The translations under genes were made by a program, and so were the position numbers. A stretch of 34,812 nucleotides of DNA from Methanobrevibacter sp. (GTDB lineage Archaea > Methanobacteriota > Methanobacteria > Methanobacteriales > Methanobacteriaceae), in NCBI GenBank assembly GCA_017646885.1, contig JAGCLR010000233.1, positions 1 through 34,812 on the forward strand, given 5' to 3'. Below are positions 16,455 to 22,331 of the stretch, in pieces; the stretch's first letter is position 1, and each line of letters starts with the position of its first letter. The notes under the pieces were generated by a model. That model did not search any database and was not told the origin of the DNA. It saw only the letters and a program-made list of their open reading frames with translations.

Positions 16455-17384
16455 GTGTCTGTTAAAACATTTACTGTTTCATATATTCAAGCAATTGCAG
16501 ATGCAATTCGTGCTAAAAATGGTTTAACACGTTCATATAAAGTATCAGAAATGCCCGAAGCAATTCTAGATATTCAAAGTGGAAATGATTTGATACTTTT
16601 AATGACAGGTAGTGATAGTTTTAATCTAGATGAAGATACAGTACCAACTGCATCTACTATTATTCCTGCGTACATGTTTTATAGTAACCAGAACATAAGA
16701 AATATTAATTATGATACACTTGTAACAATTGGTAATGCAGCTTTTCAAAATAGCAAGGTGAATAAAATCATTTTACCGGGTTGTACTTCAGTTGGTGCTA
16801 GTGCGTTTTTGGGTTGTGCTCAATTGAGTGGTGCAGATATTGATTTACAAAATTGTACTAGTTTGGGTAATAATGCATTTCAAAACTGTAATGTTTCTAA
16901 CCCTATTAATAGTATTAATTTAGATAAACTTTTAACTATTGGTGATACTTGTTTTCAAGATAGTGGTTTTTGGAAAGGATCAAGCAACACTGCAGTATTA
17001 AATTTACCAAAATGCACAACAATTGGTGCTCGTGCGTTTGATGCAACTGTAAGTACATGGTCAAATAGATTTGCAGAAATTCATTTACCAGATGTAGTTG
17101 ATATTGGTGGTACTGGTAGTACTTCACAAGTATTTAGGCGTGGATATTGTACTAATTTATATATTGGTGAACATTGTACGAATATTGGTACTGGTTTGTT
17201 TTATTCGGGTAAAGTGAATAATATCTATATTGAAGCGACAACACCACCAACTTTACGTGGTGCAATTGGTTCTGATACTTCAGTAGTCGATCATATTTAT
17301 GTACCGGCCGATAGTGTTGATACTTATAAAGCTGCAAGCAATTGGTCAAGTTATGCTAGTAAAATTGAAGCAATACCAGTATAA
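16455..17384 (+). CDS. Leucine-rich-repeat (BspA/LRR_5-type) tail tip protein
   Basis: This 309-aa protein has a GTG start behind AAGGGGGTG. After a short helical head (VSYIQAIADAIRAKNG), residues about 70-280 are LRR_5-type repeats: LVTIGNAAFQNSKVNKIILPG, CTSVGASAFLGCA, CTSLGNNAFQNC, LLTIGDTCFQDSGF, CTTIGARAFDA and so on. They end in the frequent VDHIYVPADSVDTYKAASNWS tail. BspA-type repeats bind host or mucosal surface molecules in other proteins. As the last tail gene it is a good receptor-binding candidate. A strong terminator follows. Confidence 0.75.
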   Translation: MSVKTFTVSYIQAIADAIRAKNGLTRSYKVSEMPEAILDIQSGNDLILLMTGSDSFNLDEDTVPTASTIIPAYMFYSNQNIRNINYDTLVTIGNAAFQNSKVNKIILPGCTSVGASAFLGCAQLSGADIDLQNCTSLGNNAFQNCNVSNPINSINLDKLLTIGDTCFQDSGFWKGSSNTAVLNLPKCTTIGARAFDATVSTWSNRFAEIHLPDVVDIGGTGSTSQVFRRGYCTNLYIGEHCTNIGTGLFYSGKVNNIYIEATTPPTLRGAIGSDTSVVDHIYVPADSVDTYKAASNWSSYASKIEAIPV

Positions 17385-17425
17385 TAGAATTGTTACAACT
17401 AAATAAACTTCTATGTGTTATTGTG

Positions 17426-17481
17426 ATCTGGTAAAATACCAGATGAAAAGATGCAGATTTTTATAGATTTGCATCTTTTTT
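17426..17481 (+). terminator. Double hairpin terminator closing the morphogenesis operon
   Basis: The first hairpin is ATCTGGTA (17426-17433)/TACCAGAT (17437-17444). The second is AAAAGATGCA (17446-17455)/TGCATCTTTT (17470-17479), followed by further Ts to 17481. The second is a rho-independent terminator for the late genes and insulates the promoter that starts 5 nt later. Confidence 0.8.
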
Positions 17482-17485
17482 CATG

Positions 17486-17514
17486 TTGACATTGTACAAC
17501 TAAAGGTGTATAGT
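17486..17514 (+). promoter_or_regulatory. Strong early promoter with palindromic operator
   Basis: TTGACA (17486-17491), a 17-nt spacer, then TATAGT (17509-17514). The palindrome TACAACTAAAGGTGTA (17495-17510) fills the spacer and overlaps the -10 by 2 nt. The same arrangement, with the operator starting 9 nt after the first -35 base, recurs at 30322 and 30771. It should be blocked by a dimeric repressor; the XRE protein at 19201-19422 is the obvious candidate. Confidence 0.85.
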
Positions 17515-17549
17515 ATAACCATAAACTGATTAAAGGATGGTAAATGAAC

Positions 17550-17849
17550 ATGACTAAAGTTATTATCAATCGGACACAAGTTGAAGCATACAATAGACTT
17601 GCTAATGCTTTTCGTGGTACATCGCATTTTGAAGCGTTTGTGCTTGCTAACGAATGGTTGCATGGTACTAGATGGGTTTTGAGTGGATATTATCTTATTA
17701 GAGATAAGTATATCGCACGTGATGATGAAATTTTTTATATTAAACGTGTTGGTGATTATACGTATTTGTATTATGAAAACAGAAACGAAAAAGAAAGATT
17801 TTGTTTAACGGATGGTGCAGAAGCTTATTTTTTAGGCCGTAACGCATAA
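17550..17849 (+). CDS. Early hypothetical protein (99 aa)
   Basis: I do not recognise this protein. It is a soluble mixed alpha/beta protein with many Tyr and Arg, a helical start (QVEAYNRLANAFRGTSHFEAFVLANEW) and a strand-rich second half (YTYLYYEN). I chose the ATG at 17550 over 17544 because the leader GGATGG is then 9 nt from the start, exactly as in the genes at 21056, 21399 and 30385. It is the first gene after a strong operator-controlled promoter, hence probably made very early, in a position typical of host-takeover or anti-defence proteins. Function is unknown. Confidence 0.7.
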   Translation: MTKVIINRTQVEAYNRLANAFRGTSHFEAFVLANEWLHGTRWVLSGYYLIRDKYIARDDEIFYIKRVGDYTYLYYENRNEKERFCLTDGAEAYFLGRNA

Positions 17850-17870
17850 TTTTAGAAGGGGGTAACGATC

Positions 17871-18104
17871 ATGGAAAAGACAAACGAAACTTTTATTTTA
17901 ACTACACTTGATGCCTTATTTGCAGTGCTTGATATGCGTGTGAACTGTAGGGTATATAAGCTTGACGAACATGGCGATTTTGAACTTATTAAAGAAGGTT
18001 CTGTATATGAAATTGTTACTGATACTGATTTTTATACAGAACATCGTGCAAACAATGTTGGTGGTATTTCAATTTGTTTGGGTACTATCTCGGTGCAGAT
18101 TTGA
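17871..18104 (+). CDS. Hypothetical early protein (77 aa)
   Basis: I do not recognise this protein. It is a small soluble acidic protein with a hydrophobic helix-like start (ETFILTTLDALFAVLDM) followed by strands (CRVYKLDEHGDFELIKEGSVYEIV). The RBS is GAAGGGGGT, very strong. It is in the early operon that starts at 17486 and is followed 17 nt later by the next start. The 3' end carries the RBS of that gene. Confidence 0.65.
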   Translation: MEKTNETFILTTLDALFAVLDMRVNCRVYKLDEHGDFELIKEGSVYEIVTDTDFYTEHRANNVGGISICLGTISVQI

Positions 18105-18121
18105 AGAAGGTGGTGAAGATC

Positions 18122-18340
18122 ATGATTAATTTGAATGTTTACGAGTTTTGCAAAAACTGCAGTTATTTTGAACCAAAAACAAGTGTTATTGATAATGATG
18201 GTATAACTGAAAGTGGTGATACTATTTTTGAGATAACATGTGAACATAAAATTTCATGTATGCACGCATATTCTGAAGGTATCAAAGATGGAATTGCTGA
18301 AGCATCTAAATATATAGTTAAGGATGGTGAAACAAAATGA
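18122..18340 (+). CDS. Small Cys-rich hypothetical protein (72 aa)
   Basis: A longer frame extends upstream from a TTG at 18074 inside the previous gene, but the ATG at 18122 has GAAGGTGG in front and is preferred. The protein has four spaced cysteines (EFCKNCSYF near residues 8-14 and ITCEHKISCMHAY near 40-52), suggesting a metal-binding knuckle. It overlaps the next gene by 4 nt (ATGA). Its C-terminus KDGETK is encoded by the next gene's Shine-Dalgarno region, a design that recurs at 27.5-29.8 kb. Function is unknown. Confidence 0.65.
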   Translation: MINLNVYEFCKNCSYFEPKTSVIDNDGITESGDTIFEITCEHKISCMHAYSEGIKDGIAEASKYIVKDGETK

Positions 18341-18609
18341 CAAAAAGAGTGATGACAAAGAAATTCATGAAAGAAACAGGACTAGACAAAAATAGTGCTA
18401 TGGTTTATTTGCGAAAAAGCAATTGGAATTATGGTCAAGCAAAACTGTTGTGGTATATGCCGGAAACATTATCTAATTTTGTATATGAAGTCGGAAAGAT
18501 TGATTGGAGTGAAAAATTTGCTTCTTTGGCAAAAGCTATGGAAGAAAGTACAAAAACCGTTACGGAAGCAATTAAGAAGATGTATGAGGAAATAAGGTTG
18601 AAATCATGA
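18337..18609 (+). CDS. Small protein with UBA/TS-N-like helical motif (90 aa)
   Basis: Residues about 7-38 (KKFMKETGLDKNSAMVYLRKSNWNYGQAKLLWY) fit the three-helix UBA/TS-N pattern (conserved TGL....A...L....W....A), as in the N-terminus of elongation factor Ts and many small phage proteins. The C-terminal half is a charged helix (EKFASLAKAMEESTKTVTEAIKKMYEEI), possibly a coiled coil. It may bind another protein, but no partner can be named. It overlaps neighbours on both sides by 4 nt, so it is translationally coupled. Confidence 0.65.
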   Translation: MTKRVMTKKFMKETGLDKNSAMVYLRKSNWNYGQAKLLWYMPETLSNFVYEVGKIDWSEKFASLAKAMEESTKTVTEAIKKMYEEIRLKS

Positions 18610-18785
18610 GTAAAACATATGTTACACCAACTGGTTCTAATTTTTATATTGATGCCGTTCGGGATCAAGACAAATACACTATTACATGTAATGGTGGTTT
18701 CTGGTGCACTTGTGATAACCAGAAAGAAGTGGATGAAGAAATCGAATTAATTGTGAATGAATTTGATTTAGAGGTTAAGTTATGA
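18606..18785 (+). CDS. Hypothetical protein (59 aa) with a Cys pair
   Basis: This frame starts at the ATG overlapping the previous stop (ATGA) and encodes MSKTYVTPTGSNFY and onwards, with ITCNGGFWCTCDN (three Cys) in the middle and an acidic tail EVDEEIELIVNEFDLEVKL. It ends at TGA 18783-18785, overlapping the next ATG. Its support is frame continuity, overlapping start/stop junctions on both ends and the tight packing of the operon. Function is unknown. It resembles small nucleic-acid-handling or zinc-binding proteins only vaguely. Confidence 0.55.
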   Translation: MSKTYVTPTGSNFYIDAVRDQDKYTITCNGGFWCTCDNQKEVDEEIELIVNEFDLEVKL

Positions 18786-18892
18786 ACACTGATAAATTAT
18801 TTATAATTTATGTAATTAGTTGTATTGTTGCCGGTATCGCTAGTATTGTTTTTCTATTCTGTTTAGTATTTATTTTAGCCGGGGGTGTTTGA
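18782..18892 (+). CDS. Tiny membrane protein (36 aa)
   Basis: Starting at the ATG that overlaps the previous TGA, this frame encodes MNTDKLF then one long hydrophobic stretch from about residue 7 to 34 (IIYVISCIVAGIASIVFLF and on). It is a single-span membrane peptide with a very short exterior. ATGA coupling supports translation. Such peptides in early operons are often involved in superinfection exclusion or membrane disturbance, but this is only analogy. Confidence 0.5.
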   Translation: MNTDKLFIIYVISCIVAGIASIVFLFCLVFILAGGV

Positions 18893-18893
18893 T

Positions 18894-18995
18894 ATGCTAG
18901 ATTTTTTAACTAGTCCTAAAATGCTATTCTATTATGCAATTGGTATGATGATTTTTGCATTGTACCACTTCTGGAAACTAGATCATGATGATTAA
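18894..18995 (+). CDS. Tiny membrane-associated protein (33 aa)
   Basis: The ATG at 18894 has GGGGGTG 8-14 nt upstream, one of the best RBSs here. The product is MLDFLTSPKM followed by a hydrophobic segment (about 11-26, LFYYAIGMMIFALYHF) and a short charged tail KLDHDD. It has a single predicted membrane span and is the last gene of the early operon before the terminator at 19000. The strong RBS argues that it is made. Function is unknown. Confidence 0.5.
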   Translation: MLDFLTSPKMLFYYAIGMMIFALYHFWKLDHDD

Positions 18996-18999
18996 AAAG

Positions 19000-19029
19000 A
19001 AACACCCGGTTTAATGGCCGGGTGTTTTT
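19000..19029. terminator. Bidirectional rho-independent terminator
   Basis: AAACACCCGG (19000-19009) and CCGGGTGTTT (19018-19027) form a 10-bp stem with an 8-nt loop. T-runs follow on both strands (TTTTTATTT on plus, CTTTTT on minus). It separates the convergent rightward early operon and the leftward repressor-tRNA unit. Confidence 0.85.
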
Positions 19030-19036
19030 ATTTAGA

Positions 19037-19123
19037 GTGAACCGGGTGTGCTCGGGAAGGGTATTATATTACGTGGGATAAGTATGTATTAGTATAATAT
19101 CAGACAAATTACACCCGGTTCAC
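19037..19123 (-). ncRNA. Possible structured RNA bounded by a 13-bp perfect inverted repeat
   Basis: GTGAACCGGGTGT (19037-19049) and ACACCCGGTTCAC (19111-19123) are perfectly complementary. A second AT-rich stem (TATTATATT near 19063, AGTATAATA near 19091, one G-U pair) nests inside. The element begins 1 nt past the tRNA 3' end on the minus strand and ends just before the bidirectional terminator, so it would be the 3' part of the repressor-tRNA transcript. Neither strand gives a tRNA T-loop. It could be a small RNA, a processing/stability structure, or a DNA site. Orientation is inferred. Confidence 0.4.
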
Positions 19124-19124
19124 G

Positions 19125-19198
19125 TGGTTGTGGTGAATGGAATTGAACCATTTATTACAAAGTCAAAGTTTGTTGTGTTGCCGGTACACTACACCACA
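19125..19198 (-). tRNA. tRNA-Gln (anticodon TTG)
   Basis: Read on the minus strand this folds as a complete tRNA. The acceptor stem is TGTGGTG/CACCACA, positions 8-9 are TA, and the D-stem is GTGT/ACAC with loop ACCGGCA. The anticodon stem is ACAAA/TTTGT with loop CTTTGAC (anticodon TTG, reads CAA). The variable loop is 4 nt, the T-arm is AATGG-TTCAATT-CCATT, the discriminator is A and CCA is encoded. U1-A72 is the bacterial tRNA-Gln identity pair. Every stem is fully paired. It starts 2 nt after the repressor's stop codon, so the two share a transcript. It may support the CAA-rich codon use of the phage. Confidence 0.93.
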
Positions 19199-19200
19199 AT

Positions 19201-19422
19201 TTATACATGAATATCTTTTAAAATTTCCGGGTGATCCAAAATTTCACTTAAACCACAATTCAAAGCACGTGCAAGTGCAGCAAGTGTTTCGAGTTTAGCA
19301 CTATCAATATTTTTAACACCTTGTTCATAATATTGGATCATGCGAAAACTAACACCACTAGCTTTTGCAAGTTGTGTTTGAGAAATTCCAGCTTCCATGC
19401 GTACATTTTTCAAATTAGACAT
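19201..19422 (-). CDS. XRE-family HTH repressor (73 aa)
   Basis: This small protein is an almost pure Cro/CI-type helix-turn-helix domain: MSNLKNVRMEAGISQTQLAKASGVSFRMIQYYEQGVKNI, then a C-terminal helix with LAALARALNCGLSEIL. It lacks the CI oligomerisation/cleavage domain. It is the only protein gene on the minus strand, divergent from the replication operon. Its own promoter (19446-19475) has an operator half-site, and the TACAc..ggTGTA operator recurs in several early promoters, so it is the likely regulator of all of them. It could act as Cro or as an immunity repressor. No integrase is present. Confidence 0.85.
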   Translation of the reverse strand: MSNLKNVRMEAGISQTQLAKASGVSFRMIQYYEQGVKNIDSAKLETLAALARALNCGLSEILDHPEILKDIHV

Positions 19423-19445
19423 AGTAAAAACACCTTTTTCTTTTC

Positions 19446-19475
19446 ATTATACACCTATCAGTGATAGAAATGCAA
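19446..19475 (-). promoter_or_regulatory. Repressor promoter with operator
   Basis: On the minus strand: TTGCAT (19475-19470), an 18-nt spacer, TATAAT (19451-19446). The -10 is preceded by GGTG, giving the same GGTGTATAAT seen at 30341 and 32322. The spacer contains the inverted repeat CTATCA-G-TGATAG (19455-19467), probably an autoregulatory operator. The half-site TACACC (19450-19455) matches the early operators. Confidence 0.7.
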
Positions 19476-19481
19476 TAAAAA

Positions 19482-19501
19482 GTGGTGTATTGCTACACCA
19501 C
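19482..19501 (-). terminator. Hairpin/inverted repeat upstream of the repressor promoter
   Basis: GTGGTGTA (19482-19489), TTGC and TACACCAC (19494-19501) form a perfect 8-bp inverted repeat. On the minus strand it is followed by TTTTTATT, so it can terminate leftward transcription arriving from the replication side. The arms contain the operator half-sites GGTGTA and TACACC in everted order, so a repressor site is an alternative. Confidence 0.5.
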
Positions 19502-19574
19502 AAAAATAGAAGGATGAAAATACAAGAAATAAACCAGTTACATGACAATTACATAATAACATAGATTTTCAATA

Positions 19575-19603
19575 TTGCAAACTACACCAGAAGGTGCTAG
19601 TAT
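19575..19603 (+). promoter_or_regulatory. Putative replication-operon promoter with variant operator
   Basis: TTGCAA (19575-19580), 17 nt, TAGTAT (19598-19603). The spacer holds TACACCAGAAGGTGCTA (19583-19599), a diverged form of the early operator at nearly the same place as in the promoter at 17486. Transcription would begin about 16 nt before the helicase ATG at 19626. Both boxes are imperfect, so activity is less certain. Confidence 0.5.
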
Positions 19604-19625
19604 TAAAAATAAAGGTGGTGAAAGT

Positions 19626-20885
19626 ATGCTATTGGATTATCAAATTGAAGGGTTAAACAAATTAGCATCTTATAATAAATGTGCTTTCTTTTGGGAAATG
19701 GGAACTGGTAAAACATTTGTTGGTGCTGAAAAACTTTCAAGATTAGAAGCAAATTCTAATATTGTTGTTTGTCAAAAATCAAAAGTGAATGAATGGATAG
19801 AACATTTTGAATTGTATTATTCGTACTTTCTCGTGTTTGATCTTACGAAAAAGAAATCGTTTGACAATTTCTTAAAGCTAGAACATTGTTTCAAGATCGG
19901 TGTAATTAATTATGATCTTCTTTTCCGCCGTCCGGCACTGCAGCATGTACCAGATATTACTTTGATGCTAGATGAAAGTAGTTTAATTCAGAATGAGCAC
20001 ACACAAAGAACAAAGTTTATTTTGAAGATGGATTATAAAAATATTATTCTGCTTTCTGGTACACCCATCAATGGAAAATATGAAAACCTATATTCACAAA
20101 TGCAGTTACTCGGGTATAAGGTTGATAAACGATTATTTTATAACATGTATATTCAAACTGAATTTACTGATTATGGTGGTAAAAAAGCAATTTCTGTAAT
20201 AGGGTATAAAAATGTGGATCATCTAAAGCAAAGGCTGCGTAAAATTGGTTGTGATTTTCTCAAAACAGAAGATGTAATGCATCTTCCAGAACAAAGAATT
20301 ATACCAGTATATGTACCTTCTATACCAGAATACAAGAAATTTAAGAAAGATAAACTTGTTACTGTAGATGGTATTGAACTAGTTGGTGGTACTATTCTTG
20401 AAGAAATGTTATATTTGCGTCAATTGGCCGGTATGTATAACCAGAATAAGTATCAAGCGTTTGTTGATCTTCTAAATTCTACTTCAGATGGTTTTGTAGT
20501 GTTCTATAATTTCAATGATGAATTATATAAACTGATACCACTGGTGGGTGAACGGCCTATTAGTATAATCAGTGGTCAAACTAAAGATTTAAGTGCTTTT
20601 GAACGATCCGATAACGCAGTTGTATTTGTACAATATCAAGCCGGTGCTATGGGTTTAAATCTGCAGAAATACAACAAAGTTATTTATTTCTCACCACCAC
20701 TATCTTCTGAATTGTACGAACAAAGTAAAAAGCGTATTCATAGAATTGGCACAACCAGAACGTGCTTGTATTATAAATTAATATCTTCTGGTACTATCGA
20801 AAATAGGATTTATGATACACTAAAAACCAGAAGCGATTATACGAGAAATCTTTTTGAAATAGAAAAAACACAAAAACTTGTGTAA
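19626..20885 (+). CDS. SNF2/DEAD-box-type helicase
   Basis: This 419-aa superfamily 2 ATPase probably remodels DNA at the replication fork or origin. Motifs: Walker A EMGTGKT (24-30), DExx box LMLDESS (113-119), motif III LLSGTP (142-147), and the C-terminal lobe with GAMGLNLQKYNKVIYFSPP and motif VI YEQSKKRIHRIGTT, the SNF2-like QxxxRxxR. I prefer ATG 19626, with AAAGGTGGTG upstream, over an in-frame TTG at 19575 that would sit inside the promoter. It is the first gene of the replication operon, as in many Bacillota siphophages. Confidence 0.9.
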   Translation: MLLDYQIEGLNKLASYNKCAFFWEMGTGKTFVGAEKLSRLEANSNIVVCQKSKVNEWIEHFELYYSYFLVFDLTKKKSFDNFLKLEHCFKIGVINYDLLFRRPALQHVPDITLMLDESSLIQNEHTQRTKFILKMDYKNIILLSGTPINGKYENLYSQMQLLGYKVDKRLFYNMYIQTEFTDYGGKKAISVIGYKNVDHLKQRLRKIGCDFLKTEDVMHLPEQRIIPVYVPSIPEYKKFKKDKLVTVDGIELVGGTILEEMLYLRQLAGMYNQNKYQAFVDLLNSTSDGFVVFYNFNDELYKLIPLVGERPISIISGQTKDLSAFERSDNAVVFVQYQAGAMGLNLQKYNKVIYFSPPLSSELYEQSKKRIHRIGTTRTCLYYKLISSGTIENRIYDTLKTRSDYTRNLFEIEKTQKLV

Positions 20886-20927
20886 AAGTACTTTACAAGA
20901 TACATCTGATGGTGTACTGTAATATAT

Positions 20928-21030
20928 GTAAGTTACCACAAAGAGGTTAACGAACTAAATGGTAGTTGAAAGCTGAAATAATCTATGAACACTTTAGTGT
21001 GATCTTGTTTGTACCCGGGTGGTAACTTAC
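20928..21030 (+). ncRNA. Structured non-coding element between helicase and nuclease genes
   Basis: A 170-nt gap after the helicase gene contains GTAAGTTACCAC (20928-20939) and GTGGTAACTTAC (21019-21030), a 12-bp perfect inverted repeat. It encloses 79 nt with at least two small hairpins: AACT/AGTT around 20955-20969 and ACAC-TTTA-GTGT near 20989-21000. This looks like a closing stem of a multi-branched RNA in the leader of the nuclease gene. I do not match it to a known riboswitch, and it has no tRNA T-arm. The nuclease RBS lies 11 nt past the stem. Confidence 0.5.
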
Positions 21031-21055
21031 GTTTAATATAGGATGGTAAATACAT

Positions 21056-21382
21056 ATGAAAGAAAAAGCGTTTGAGAACAAAATCAAAGAATGGTTAAAA
21101 GATCATAATTGTTACAATGTCAAATTCTTTGCGAATGGTTATACAAAACGTGGTGTACCAGACATTTTGACATGTGTCAATGGTTGGTTTATCGGTATTG
21201 AAGCTAAAGCAGATGATGGTGAACCAACTAAACTTCAGTTGTATAATATTAAAAAAATCCGTGAAAGTGGTGGTTTCGGGTGGGTGGTTTATCCTTCCGG
21301 GTGGAATGATCTTGAACATATGTTACTTAACATACTTAATGGTTGTGTGGCCATTGATGCTAGTGATTATATTTTAAAGTAA
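21056..21382 (+). CDS. VRR-NUC domain nuclease
   Basis: This 108-aa protein is a stand-alone VRR-NUC (PD-D/ExK) nuclease of the kind found in phage replication modules, thought to act on branched DNA. The start FENKIKEWLKDH, the catalytic KRGVPDIL (D at about 39) and IGIEAK (E and K at about 49-51), and a following QLYNIKKIRESGG with conserved Gln are all present and correctly spaced. RBS GGATGG is 9 nt upstream in a leader shared with three other early genes. Confidence 0.88.
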   Translation: MKEKAFENKIKEWLKDHNCYNVKFFANGYTKRGVPDILTCVNGWFIGIEAKADDGEPTKLQLYNIKKIRESGGFGWVVYPSGWNDLEHMLLNILNGCVAIDASDYILK

Positions 21383-21398
21383 AGGATGGTAAATAAAT

Positions 21399-21899
21399 AT
21401 GAAAAACTTATACGATTTAACGCAAGATATGCTTGATTTGCAAGATATTGTTGATAGTGGTGAAGTAATTGATACTCAATTGCTAGATGATACTTTAGCT
21501 GATACCACTGCAGATTTTGATGATAAAATCATCAACTATGCTAAAGTGATTAAAAATCTTTCTGCAGCAGAAGATGCAATTAAAGCGGAAATTGAACGTT
21601 TAACCGCTCGGAAAAAGAACATTGACAAGAATATTACCAACATGAAAACGGCAATGTTGAACGCTATGCAAGCGGTAAAGCGTGAGAAAATCAAAGGTGA
21701 TTTGTTTACTGTTTCGGTTCGTGCTAATGGTGGGAAACTTCCAGTTATTGTAGATGTAGATACTGCAGAATTGCCGGACGATCTGGTAAAGATCGAAGAA
21801 AAACCAGATTTAGATGCACTTGCTAAATTTATCGAAAAGAACCCGGAAACGCAACTTGCACATTTTGGTGAACGTGGTGTTAGTTTGAGTATTAAATAA
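21399..21899 (+). CDS. Siphovirus Gp157-like protein
   Basis: This 166-aa protein has a long helical middle (AAEDAIKAEIERLTARKKNIDKNITNMKTAMLNAMQAV) followed by KIKGDLFTVSVRANGG, EKPDLDALAKFIEKNP and AHFGERGVSLSIK, the standard organisation of the Gp157 family found next to replication/recombination genes in Gram-positive phages. The molecular role is unsettled; resistance and recombination functions have been proposed for relatives. RBS GGATGG is 9 nt upstream, and the next gene starts 1 nt after its stop. Confidence 0.85.
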   Translation: MKNLYDLTQDMLDLQDIVDSGEVIDTQLLDDTLADTTADFDDKIINYAKVIKNLSAAEDAIKAEIERLTARKKNIDKNITNMKTAMLNAMQAVKREKIKGDLFTVSVRANGGKLPVIVDVDTAELPDDLVKIEEKPDLDALAKFIEKNPETQLAHFGERGVSLSIK

Positions 21900-21900
21900 T

Positions 21901-22116
21901 ATGGTTGTTAGAATTGATGGAAAAAAACTTAAAAATATAATCATGATCGAACGTGGTTTAACTCTAAAAGCTGCTTCACGTGGTTGTGGTTTCCATGAAG
22001 ATTATCTATATAAAGCGATTAGAAAAAACTATATTAGCTTAACGGCCGTAAATGTTTTATCTAATAAATACGAGATTAACCCGGTAAAATATGTTATCGG
22101 GTGGAAAGGGGGTTAA
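21901..22116 (+). CDS. Small HTH-like protein (71 aa)
   Basis: This basic protein has a pattern like a degenerate Cro/XRE helix-turn-helix: KLKNIIMIERGLTLKAASRGCGFHEDYLYKAIRKNYISLTAVNVLSNKYEI. It probably binds DNA and may modulate the replication operon. The ATG follows the previous stop by 1 nt (ATAATATGG), so it relies on coupling, since no separate strong RBS is visible. Its end overlaps the RBS of the next gene. Specific function is unknown. Confidence 0.6.
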   Translation: MVVRIDGKKLKNIIMIERGLTLKAASRGCGFHEDYLYKAIRKNYISLTAVNVLSNKYEINPVKYVIGWKGG

Positions 22117-22118
22117 GG

Positions 22119-22316
22119 ATGAATAATACAATTACTATTGTAATTATTGTATGTATTACTATTGTTGTATTATATGCAATTTCTGCAGTAGATCGTGCAT
22201 TGCAAAGAAAAGAAGTTAATAAACAAATCAATAAATTTAACAAAGCTTTTCCAGATCATGCACCAAAAAAACTAGAAAAACATGATGAAAATCTACCAAA
22301 ATTTGGTGATGAATAG
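22119..22316 (+). CDS. Single-span membrane protein (65 aa)
   Basis: The ATG at 22119 is preceded by AAGGGGGTTAAGG. An in-frame ATG at 22101 lies inside the previous gene and is less likely. Residues about 3-25 (NTITIVIIVCITIVVLYAISA) form one membrane helix, followed by a basic, helical cytoplasmic tail of about 40 residues (RALQRKEVNKQINKFNKAF). It ends in TAG, a rare stop in this genome. A membrane protein within the replication operon could anchor replication complexes, but this is conjecture. Confidence 0.6.
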   Translation: MNNTITIVIIVCITIVVLYAISAVDRALQRKEVNKQINKFNKAFPDHAPKKLEKHDENLPKFGDE

Positions 22317-22331
22317 AAAGAAGGTTGAAAA

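Noticed and set aside
19037..19123. A second tRNA next to tRNA-Gln
   Set aside because: The 13-bp outer stem resembles an extended acceptor, but neither strand has a T-loop or anticodon arm, so it is not called a tRNA.
19514..19564. A 16-codon frame starting MKIQEINQLH upstream of the helicase
   Set aside because: AGAAGG lies directly against the ATG, too close for initiation, and the peptide shows no support beyond an open frame.
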